A stretch of DNA of 64,000 nt from Trebonia sp963843745. Its GTDB lineage: Bacteria; Actinomycetota; Actinomycetes; Streptosporangiales; Streptosporangiaceae. The stretch is taken from the NCBI GenBank assembly GCA_963843745.1, contig CAWJLP010000007.1, positions 744,001 through 808,000 of the forward strand. The letters run 5' to 3'. A model generated the notes under the pieces. That model did no database searches. It was given only the letters and a program-made list of their open reading frames with translations, and was not told where the DNA came from. Below are positions 8,965 through 16,182 of the stretch, in pieces. The first letter of the stretch is position 1; each line of letters opens with the position of its first letter. Made by a program: the position numbers and the translations under genes.

Positions 8965-8981
8965 TGACTGACCGTCAGTCA
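8965..8981. promoter_or_regulatory. TetR operator (perfect palindrome)
   Basis: TGACTGACCGTCAGTCA is a perfect 8-1-8 inverted repeat between the methyltransferase start (8951) and the divergent TetR gene (9046). Degenerate TGAC/GTCA half-sites recur at 8991-9003. Position and symmetry are those of a TetR operator controlling both directions. Confidence 0.75.
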
Positions 8982-9045
8982 CACTGTAGATGACCGTGAG
9001 TCAGTCCGGCCAGGGACCAAGGACCCGCGGAATGGGGGCGCCAGG

Positions 9046-9708
9046 ATGACGCGGCAGCAGCCCGCCGACACCCGACGGCAGGCGATCCTCGATGCCGCCG
9101 CCTTGCTTCTGGTTGATAGCGGGCTCCGCGGCACATCCGTCGATGCGGTCGCCAGGAGCGCGGGGATCGCCAAAGGCACCGTTTACCTGTACTTCGCGTC
9201 CCGGTCTGACCTGCTCGCCGCGCTGCGGAGCAGATACGCCGAAGATCTGGCCAGCCGCGCTGAATCGATCCTCACGCGCGCGAAGCCACGGGATGTGAGC
9301 TCGGTATCGCGCGCCTTCCAGCGCCTGGCCGCAGAGCTCCTCGATCACATGCTGGCCAGCCAGCGCCTGTATCACGTGCTGTTCCAGGAAGCGGGGGTGT
9401 CCGAGGAGGAGACGATGGCGCCGCTGCGGCATCTCGTCCTTGACACGCTCCGGCAGGCCATGGAACAAGGCGCCCTGCGCCCGATGGACCCCGACGTGCT
9501 GATGCGATTTCTTCTTGACGGGCTGCACGGGGCGATGCTCCCTCTGTTCCATGACAGCCGCCAGGACCGGCGGCGCGTTCAGGCCGGCCTCAACGAGATC
9601 ATCCGCCGCGTGCTCGCGCCCGCGGCGCCGACCCGCCCGCAATCACCATCGCCGACATCACCTGCTGCGCCTGCAGCAGTTCTCCCGCGGTCGCGCACAA
9701 CATCCTGA
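9046..9708 (+). CDS. TetR/AcrR-family transcriptional repressor
   Basis: 220 residues. The N-terminal DNA-binding domain reads DTRRQAILDAAALLLVDSG, then SVDAVARSAGIAKGTVYLYF, a textbook TetR helix-turn-helix (about residues 8-55) with YLYFASRSDLLAAL in the linker. The C-terminal ligand-binding part is helical (FQRLAAELLDHMLASQRLYH) and ends in a Pro/Ala/Ser-rich tail of about 25 residues. It is divergent from the methyltransferase/glycosyltransferase pair across a perfect palindrome, so it probably represses those genes and itself until an effector binds. Confidence 0.9.
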   Translation: MTRQQPADTRRQAILDAAALLLVDSGLRGTSVDAVARSAGIAKGTVYLYFASRSDLLAALRSRYAEDLASRAESILTRAKPRDVSSVSRAFQRLAAELLDHMLASQRLYHVLFQEAGVSEEETMAPLRHLVLDTLRQAMEQGALRPMDPDVLMRFLLDGLHGAMLPLFHDSRQDRRRVQAGLNEIIRRVLAPAAPTRPQSPSPTSPAAPAAVLPRSRTTS

Positions 9709-10232
9709 TCCGCGACGTCGCCTCGACCAGGGCTGCGATTCTGACGACGGCGTACCGATCGGCGGCTACTTGCGCGATGGCGCCAACCAGCGCTAGTGAC
9801 AGAGTGTGACCTCGTTCCTGCCCCTATGCCGCGCGGTGCGCCGAATAGGAATGCCTACTCATTCGATAGGTATTGGCGGTACCAGCCGCGCAGATCATCT
9901 CGTTCTGTGGCCCCTGGGTCCAGTCGGCATGATCGGAATCCTGAGATCTGGTCCGGCTAGCCGTTACCGCGGCTGCGGGTACTTGCGCGGCGATGTGCCT
10001 GGCTGTGAACGTCCGTAGCATCGGGTCGACGCCGCTGGCTGCTACCAAGGATCGTGACGACCCGAAAGGGTCTCGGCGGCAGATGGCGAGCTCTTTGGGC
10101 CTAGGGTCCGGGCCTTTGGTCCCTGGAGGAGTTCCGCAAAGTCCGGTACGCATGTACCATCTTCGTGGTTGATCGTTAGCCGAGCTCCGGTCCCTGGCTC
10201 TCGCTGACTGGCATGGCAGGAGAGTGAGAGCA
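9709..10232. other. Gap between TetR and the hydrolase-transposase fusion
   Basis: No credible gene. A 174-codon minus-strand frame (9824-10348) runs into the antisense of the hydrolase and has shadow-like composition. The promoter of the fusion gene should lie near its right edge, where AGGAG precedes GTG 10233. Confidence 0.4.
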
Positions 10233-12248
10233 GTGAGGCAGCTGCTTGGAGAGGAAGCGACCCCGCGTACACGCCTGGTAGAGCTGCCCGGCCGTGGAGT
10301 CACCCGGGTGTGGGAGTGTGCCGGTCCGCCCGGCGCTGAGACACTCATGCTGATCCACGGGGTGGCGTGTACGGCCGAGCTGAACTGGGGGAAGGTCTTC
10401 GCGCCGCTCGCGGCTCATTTCCGTGTCGTCGCCGCCGACCTGCGCGGCCACGGCGACGGGATCAGGGCCGGGTCGCGGTTCCGGCTCGAGGATTGCGCCG
10501 ACGATGTCGCCGCGCTGGCAGCGGTCCTGGGTACCGGCAAGTTCACCGCCGTGGGGTATTCCATGGGCGGCATGGTCGCCCAGCTGGTGTACCAGCGGCA
10601 CGCCTCGATGGTGTCGGGTCTGGTGTTGTGCTCAACCGCGGGCAACGTGGGGTTCCCGGCGCAGGAGCTGGCCGCATTCGCGCTGCCGGCGGCGGCCGCC
10701 GGCCTGCGGTGGAACCCGGTTCTGCAGCTGGTCAGCGCCGAGGTCCTGGGATCGGCTCTGCTGGGCCCCATCGACGACCCGGCTACGGCCAGGTGGGCCC
10801 GCGCCCAGCTGCGCCTGACCACGCTGGCCAGCGCCGTCTCGGCCATCCGCGCCGTCTGCGAGTTCTGCTCGGACCGCTGGATCGGCCAGGTCGATGTCCC
10901 TGCCGCGGTGGTCGTCACCACCCGGGACCGCATCGTGCCGGCCGGCCGCCAGCTGCAGCTGGCCCAGGCGATCCCGGGCGCAGCGCTCCACCGGGTGGAC
11001 GCCGATCACGCGGTGTGTATCACCGCGCCGCAGGTGTTCGGCCCCCTGCTGCTCGAGGCATGCCAGGCGGTGCAGGCCAGCTCCGTCCCAGCTGACCAGC
11101 GGCTCAGCGGTGCCCTGTTCGAGGTGCTGGCCGGGCCGCTGGGCCAGCCGTCTGTGCCGGGAGTGCGGTTCGGCCGGTACCGTACGGTGGCGTTTGACGG
11201 CTGCCGGTCGCTGAAGGTCCCCGATACGCCGCGCAACCGCGGCTGGCTCGGGAAAATGAACGCCTCACTGGGGGAGACCGGCTACCCGGTCATCCAGCTG
11301 ATGACCCTGGTGGAGACCGGCACCCGCGCGCTGCCCGGCGCGGTGTTCGGCACGACCGCCGACGGCGAGATCACCTGGGCGTGCCAGCTGCTGCACCTGC
11401 TGGATGCCACCATGCTGGTGCTGATGGACCGGGGCTTTGACGCCGGGGAGTTCCTGGCTGCCGTCGCCGCCGCCAGGGCCCAGTTCCTGGTCCGGCTGAA
11501 CGCCACCCGCCGCCCGCCCGTGCTGGCGCGCCTGCCTGACGGGTCCGTGCTGTCGCTGATCGGCGGGGTCAAGGTCCGGATCATCGCCGCCACCGTGACC
11601 GTCACCTGCCACGACGGCACCAGCTACGGCGACAGCTACCGGCTGGCCACCACCCTGCTCGACCACCGCGCCTACCCGGCCGAGGCGCTGATCTGCCTGT
11701 ACCACCAAAGATGGGAACACGAGATCGCCTACCTCGCGCTGCGGCACACCCTGCTCGGCGGCCGGGTGCTGCGCTCGGGCGACCCGGCCGGCCTGGAGCA
11801 GGAGATGTGGGCGCTGCTGGCCCTGTACCAGGCGCTGCGGATCGCGATCACCGACGCCGTTGCCACCGTCCCGGGCACCGATCCCGACCGGGCCAGCTAC
11901 CAGATCGCCGTCCAGACCGCCCGGATACTGGTCACCGGCGCCCGCAACGTCGCCACCGGCGTGACCGACCTGGCTGGCGGCATCGGCCGCGCCGTCCTGG
12001 CGAACCTGCACGGGCCGCGCCGGCCCCGCGTCTGCGCCCGCAAGGTCAAATCCCCGCTCAGCCGCTGGAACAAGCACCCGCCCGGCAAACCCCGCACCTG
12101 CCAGCAGAGTGGCCTAGCCCTTACCAGTGCGCGCAGGATCACGCCCGGCCTGGTCGGGGTGCTGGCAGAACTCTGGTATCAAGGGCCAAGACGGCCCGAT
12201 CTTCAGTCGGCCGGCGGGTGGATCAGGCCATGGCAGCCACCGGCCTGA
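10233..12248 (+). CDS. Alpha/beta hydrolase fused in frame to an IS4-type transposase core
   Basis: One uninterrupted frame encodes two unrelated proteins. Residues 1 to about 285 are a complete alpha/beta hydrolase: oxyanion region LMLIHGVACT, nucleophile Ser in GYSMGGM (about residue 110), acid Asp in TTRDRIVP and His in VDADHAVCI. From about nt 11097 the protein becomes an IS4-family DDE transposase: Asp in AFDGCRSLKVPDTPRN, Asp in LMDRGFDAGEFL, and the YREK-like block YHQRWEHEIAYLALR with Glu. The usual transposase N-terminal DNA-binding region is missing. GTG 10233 is chosen because AGGAG lies upstream. The hydrolase may still work; the transposase alone probably cannot. Confidence 0.75.
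   Translation: MRQLLGEEATPRTRLVELPGRGVTRVWECAGPPGAETLMLIHGVACTAELNWGKVFAPLAAHFRVVAADLRGHGDGIRAGSRFRLEDCADDVAALAAVLGTGKFTAVGYSMGGMVAQLVYQRHASMVSGLVLCSTAGNVGFPAQELAAFALPAAAAGLRWNPVLQLVSAEVLGSALLGPIDDPATARWARAQLRLTTLASAVSAIRAVCEFCSDRWIGQVDVPAAVVVTTRDRIVPAGRQLQLAQAIPGAALHRVDADHAVCITAPQVFGPLLLEACQAVQASSVPADQRLSGALFEVLAGPLGQPSVPGVRFGRYRTVAFDGCRSLKVPDTPRNRGWLGKMNASLGETGYPVIQLMTLVETGTRALPGAVFGTTADGEITWACQLLHLLDATMLVLMDRGFDAGEFLAAVAAARAQFLVRLNATRRPPVLARLPDGSVLSLIGGVKVRIIAATVTVTCHDGTSYGDSYRLATTLLDHRAYPAEALICLYHQRWEHEIAYLALRHTLLGGRVLRSGDPAGLEQEMWALLALYQALRIAITDAVATVPGTDPDRASYQIAVQTARILVTGARNVATGVTDLAGGIGRAVLANLHGPRRPRVCARKVKSPLSRWNKHPPGKPRTCQQSGLALTSARRITPGLVGVLAELWYQGPRRPDLQSAGGWIRPWQPPA
11097..12248 (+). 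mobile_element. IS4-family element remnant (5' end lost)
   Basis: This covers the transposase portion of the fusion gene. The catalytic DDE region is present, but the transposase N-terminus and the left terminal repeat are absent where the hydrolase joins. The C-terminus trails off into a Pro-rich tail after RWNKHPPGKPRT, and no obvious right terminal inverted repeat could be matched without a left end. The boundaries are approximate. Confidence 0.6.
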
Positions 12249-12507
12249 CCGGTCACCGGCTTGCCCCCAGGCAGGCACCTCGGCTCGGTTGAGCTTAGGT
12301 TCAGGTGAGCGTATCTGCCCCGACGCCGGGCCAGATCCGGGCCGTAACCAACGGGCGGATAAGCAGCGGCAGGCCCGCGGTGGATAGCTTGTTTACCGGC
12401 CTCGGCAGGCCACGGTGCCCGCGATGCCGGGCGGGCAGGTGGCCGGGCACGTGGATCAGGCCGCCGGTGGTCAGCGGGCCGGCGAACCTGCCGGCCCCGC
12501 GTCCGGG

Positions 12508-13167
12508 TTACCGTGACCGGCCGGGCCGGGCCGGGCCAGGCACGCGGCCGGTCATGATGTACCCGCTGCCGAAGCCCATCTCCCGGACCTGGACGTCCTC
12601 GACCAGCTGCTCCAGGTGACGCCAGGGCCGGGAGAATCCGCTGAAGCTGCCCACGTACGGAGCGTGCAGCATGCTGATAAGAAAGTTCATCCCCATCAGC
12701 GCCGGCGCGGCCCATTTGCCGCCGCCGGCGGCCACCCATGCCCCCGGGCGGAGCCTGGCCAGGACATTGCGCAGCGCGCCGGGGGACTGCAAGATGTCGT
12801 GCACCGCGCAGAACAAGGCGGCGTCGGCGGCCGGGGTGATCCGGGCATCCTCAGCCGGCGACTGCACCACCGTGACGTTGCGCCAGCCTTCGAGGGCGAT
12901 ACGCTCACAGGCCACCGCCGCCATCTGCGGCGATTCCTCGATGCCGACCACGCCTCCCCGCGGGCCAACCTTGTCCCGCAGCATGCCGCAGCACAGCCCG
13001 GTCCCGCATCCCACGTCCAGGACCACCTGCCCCCGGTCCAGCGGGAGCGCCTCCACCAGCTGCCGCCGGTAGGGCTGGAATACGCCGGTATCACGATCAT
13101 AGGAAGGGGCCTGCCCGCTATAGGCCCGCTGCCAGCCAGCCGGCCCGGGAGTATGTGATGTGTTCAT
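12508..13167 (-). CDS. Class I SAM-dependent methyltransferase (UbiE-like)
   Basis: 219 residues from ATG 13167, with GGAGG about a dozen bases upstream. SAM motif VVLDVGCGTGLCCGML lies near residue 45, the acidic loop in VVGIEESPQMAAVA, and the post-motif region in VQSPAEDARI and AALFCAVHDILQSP. The protein resembles UbiE/Coq5-type C- or O-methyltransferases acting on small molecules. It ends at 12508 with a basic Pro/Arg tail. It is encoded alone, convergent with the hydrolase-transposase fusion. The substrate is unknown. Confidence 0.85.
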   Translation of the reverse strand: MNTSHTPGPAGWQRAYSGQAPSYDRDTGVFQPYRRQLVEALPLDRGQVVLDVGCGTGLCCGMLRDKVGPRGGVVGIEESPQMAAVACERIALEGWRNVTVVQSPAEDARITPAADAALFCAVHDILQSPGALRNVLARLRPGAWVAAGGGKWAAPALMGMNFLISMLHAPYVGSFSGFSRPWRHLEQLVEDVQVREMGFGSGYIMTGRVPGPARPGRSR

Positions 13168-13336
13168 GGCTGTTCGCCGCCTCCGGCGGGGCGGCACCTC
13201 CTGACGCGGGGGTCCGGGCGTCATCTGCACGCGGTTTGCTGAGTAAATGCAGCTGGCTGGCTGTGCCGGGAGATATTTCCGGCGGCGCCGTTCCCGATCT
13301 TTCTCAGTCCCGCTGTGCGAACAAGTCTCTTAGCCT

Positions 13337-13660
13337 ATGCACGGGACGGCCGAAGACAAGGCCGGGTTTCCCCCTGGGTTGCCCCGATCCTCCTGGTGCC
13401 GCTCAGATCAGCTTCTGATCTGCGGAAACGCAACTCGGAAGTTTATTAATTCTTGTCGTTTCCTAACCTCGACTGAGATCGTCACGGAGATCGCGAACGA
13501 CGCCGCGACGGTGTGGGGCGACCTGCTGACGACCGCCGTCGGAATTCAGTCGGAGCCTGCCCAGCGGCAACACGTCCGCTCCGTGATGACGGAGAACGGC
13601 TGCCTGCCGAGCCAGGTGATCGATCGCCTCACTCAGACCCGCATACGGCCGGGTGACTGA
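13337..13660 (+). CDS. Possible small hypothetical protein
   Basis: The C-terminal 60 residues (from about nt 13475: EIVTEIANDAATVWGDLL and on to QVIDRLTQTRIRPGD) look like an ordinary soluble helical protein. The first part of the frame is less convincing. No clear ribosome site identifies the start. It precedes another small frame by 41 bases. It may be a fragment of a larger lost gene; I assign no function. Confidence 0.3.
   Translation: MHGTAEDKAGFPPGLPRSSWCRSDQLLICGNATRKFINSCRFLTSTEIVTEIANDAATVWGDLLTTAVGIQSEPAQRQHVRSVMTENGCLPSQVIDRLTQTRIRPGD
13404..13422. promoter_or_regulatory. Perfect inverted repeat
   Basis: CAGATCAG-CTT-CTGATCTG is a perfect 8-3-8 inverted repeat in an A/T-richer stretch upstream of two small frames and about 0.8 kb upstream of the relaxase. 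It could be an operator or a transfer-region hairpin. Function is unproven. Confidence 0.4.
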
Positions 13661-13701
13661 GCCGTCGGAAGAGTCCGCGGACGAACTGTCGTGTAGAAGA
13701 C

Positions 13702-13908
13702 ATGACGCAGATGCACGAGGATATGGACACGTCGGTCGACGATGAACGGGAACCCACGGCCACCGAGATTGAGGCGTGGCGGCGCCAGAACATCTTCCTG
13801 CCTGCCAAAGAGGCGACACCGGACACCTACCCGCCGCTCTACAGCATCTCTGCCGGGATGATGTTTGACGGCGTGATCCGGCCGGTCGAGCCGGAGCTGC
13901 CGGACTAG
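13702..13908 (+). CDS. Small acidic hypothetical protein
   Basis: 68 residues, rich in Asp/Glu in the first half (DMDTSVDDEREPTATEIEAW), followed by DTYPPLYSISAGMMFDG and VIRPVEPELPD. Composition and periodicity are protein-like and unlike the shadow frames nearby. The ribosome site is weak (GAAGA just upstream of ATG 13702). It lies about 300 bases ahead of the relaxase and might belong to the same mobile module. The family is not recognised. Confidence 0.45.
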   Translation: MTQMHEDMDTSVDDEREPTATEIEAWRRQNIFLPAKEATPDTYPPLYSISAGMMFDGVIRPVEPELPD

Positions 13909-14202
13909 GTCGCGATTGACATGGAGCACTCCCGGTTCGACCTGGCTGGCCAGGTCGGCATGTGGAACATGCTGTGGGAGGTCGGCCAGTTCTGCAGACG
14001 CAACTTGCCCGCACGCGGTCCATGATCAGCAAGGATTCCGCGCTTATGGCTGTTCCTGCATGCTCCTAAACGATCTGCGAAACGATCTTGACCGCAAGCT
14101 TTGTCACCCTTGATCCATGATCTTCCAATCCGTCACACCCATGCACCATCTGATGATCATGGTCAATTCTGCTGCCTCCGGCCGACGGGGGTAGAGGTCC
14201 GT
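13909..14202. other. Relaxase upstream region, possible transfer origin
   Basis: No gene. The segment contains two direct copies of AACGATCT (14069-14076 and 14081-14088, 12-base period) and an A/T-richer tract running up to the relaxase start. MobF relaxases usually nick at an oriT close to their own gene, so this is a natural place to look, but no nic site is recognised. Confidence 0.3.
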
Positions 14203-16182
14203 TTGGCGGTTGTCGCGACCCTGACCAAGGGCTATGACCTGGACTACATCTGGCGCCAGGTCGACCGCAGCGCAGCCAAGGATGCGGCCGGGTATTACAT
14301 CCAAGCCAGCGAGGGCGGCGGGGAGCCGCCCGGCCGCTGGTGGGGTCCGGGCGCGCGGGCGCTCGGCCTTGAGCCCGGCCAGGTAGTTGAGCGCGGCCCG
14401 TACGACCTGCTGTTCGGCGAGCGCAAGGCGCCCGACGGCACCCCGCTGGGCAGGCCGCCGGGCAGCGGGCGGAACACCGCTGGCATCTACGCCCGGCTGC
14501 TGGCCGCCGAGCCGCAGGCGACCGCCGAGCGTCAGCGTGAGCTGCGGCTGGAAGCTGCCCGGCAGGCGCGGCTGAGCCCGCTGTACTTCGACCTGACCTT
14601 GTCGCTGTCGAAGTCGATCTCGATCTTCCACGCCTCGCTCGGGGAGAACGCCCGGCTGGCCCGCCTGGCCGGGGATGAGGCGGGGGACCAGTACTGGTCT
14701 GGGCTGGTGGACGAGGTCGACGCGATGATCTGGAGAGCCGTCCGGGCGGGCTTCGGCTACTTCCAGCGGGAGGCCGGCTACACGCGCACGGGGTCGCATC
14801 ACGCCCGGGTGAACGGCCGGGAGACCGGCCAGTGGCACGAGGCCGACCTGGCGGTGGCGCACTGGCTGCAGCACACCTCCCGGGACGGTGACATGCAGCT
14901 GCACGTCCACTCCCAGATCGCCCACACTGCCAGAACACGCACCGACGGGAAATGGCGGGCCCCGGACTCCCTCGGCTACAACGAGCACCTCGGCGCGGTC
15001 GCGGCGATCACCGCCCAGCATCTGGAGGAGGCGCTGACCCGCCGGTTCGGCGTGCAGTGGGTGGCCCGCGACGACGGCCACGGGTTCGAGATCAGGGGCA
15101 TCTCGGGGGAGATGATGCGCCTGTTCTCCTCGCGCCGCGAATCGATCACCGCCGACCTGCGCGGCCGCGCGGCGCGGTTCGAGCAAAGGTACGGCCGCGC
15201 CCCGTCGCAGCGGGAACTGGCGCAGCTCGCGCAGGCGTCGAACTTCACCACGCGCAAGGCGAAGGACGGCGCGCTGGACTTCGCGCAGCTCCACCAGGGA
15301 TGGGCGGACAAGCTCGCGCGCACGCTCGGCGTCCCGCTGGCGTCGGTCGCGCCGTCGGTGTGGCACGCAACCGTGCAGCCGCCCGGCCCGGACGCGCGGA
15401 GCCTGGTTCCGGGCGAGCTTGAGGTGAGCCGCGCGGCGCAGAAGGCGGTGGCGCTGGCGCAGCAGGAGAAAAGCACCTGGACCCGCGCTGACCTGGTCAA
15501 GTACCTGGGCCGGGTGCTGCCCAGGTCAGGCCGGGAGCCCGGCCGCGGCCGCGGCGCTGCTAGAAGACGTGGCCGACCGCGCGCTGCGCTCGGAGTTCGA
15601 GCCGGTGTTGTGCCTGGAAGCACCGGAGGCGGTGCAAGTTCCGCACAGCCTGCTGCGCGCCGACGGGCGCAGCGTCTACCAGCGGCACGGCGGCGTGCGG
15701 TATGCCACCGGCGCGCAGCTGGCGATGGAAGAGCGCATGCTGGCGCAAGCACGCGCCGAGGGCGCACCGCGCCTGACCCGCGCGGATGCCGCGCGTGCCC
15801 TCGGCGCGGACCCCGAGCGGCTCCAGGACGCGCTGGCCGGCCGCGCGCCCGGGGCGCAGGATGCGCGCACGGGAACCGGGCTGCGCGCCGATCAGGCGGC
15901 CGCGGCGTGGTCGGTGCTGACCGACGGCAGGCGCGTCTCGGTGCTCAACGCCCCGGCCGGGTCCGGCAAGACCCATGTACTGGCCGCGCTGCGCCGGGCA
16001 TGGGAATCGGCGGGACTCGGGCCGGTGATCGGCATTACCACATCGCAGTCGGCCCGCAACACCCTGGCGGCCGGCATCCCGGTGTCGTACAACACCGCCC
16101 AGTTCCTCGGCCACCTGCCCGGTCGCCGCGGCGCCCGCGGCCCGCTTCCCATCGTCCCGGGCACCTTGCTGTCGGTCGATGA
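14203..16182 (+). CDS. MobF/TrwC-type conjugative relaxase, N-terminal part before a frameshift
   Basis: I place the start at TTG 14203, preceded by AGAGG; the frame is open from 14101. The protein opens AVVATLTKGYDLDYIWRQ and AAGYYIQASEGGGEPPGRWW, the N-terminal signature of actinobacterial TrwC-like relaxases with the catalytic tyrosine pair. The metal-binding three-histidine motif is QLHVHSQIAHT. Relaxases nick plasmid or ICE DNA at oriT and attach covalently to the 5' end. Homology stops at about nt 15541; beyond that this frame is Arg/Gly-rich nonsense to 16182. Dropping one G at 15541 joins it to the helicase frame. Confidence 0.75.
   Translation: MAVVATLTKGYDLDYIWRQVDRSAAKDAAGYYIQASEGGGEPPGRWWGPGARALGLEPGQVVERGPYDLLFGERKAPDGTPLGRPPGSGRNTAGIYARLLAAEPQATAERQRELRLEAARQARLSPLYFDLTLSLSKSISIFHASLGENARLARLAGDEAGDQYWSGLVDEVDAMIWRAVRAGFGYFQREAGYTRTGSHHARVNGRETGQWHEADLAVAHWLQHTSRDGDMQLHVHSQIAHTARTRTDGKWRAPDSLGYNEHLGAVAAITAQHLEEALTRRFGVQWVARDDGHGFEIRGISGEMMRLFSSRRESITADLRGRAARFEQRYGRAPSQRELAQLAQASNFTTRKAKDGALDFAQLHQGWADKLARTLGVPLASVAPSVWHATVQPPGPDARSLVPGELEVSRAAQKAVALAQQEKSTWTRADLVKYLGRVLPRSGREPGRGRGAARRRGRPRAALGVRAGVVPGSTGGGASSAQPAARRRAQRLPAARRRAVCHRRAAGDGRAHAGASTRRGRTAPDPRGCRACPRRGPRAAPGRAGRPRARGAGCAHGNRAARRSGGRGVVGADRRQARLGAQRPGRVRQDPCTGRAAPGMGIGGTRAGDRHYHIAVGPQHPGGRHPGVVQHRPVPRPPARSPRRPRPASHRPGHLAVGR

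Noticed and set aside
13463..14032. 189-codon minus-strand frame upstream of the relaxase
   Set aside because: Arg/Pro/Ser-rich, overlaps a more protein-like plus-strand frame, no ribosome site.
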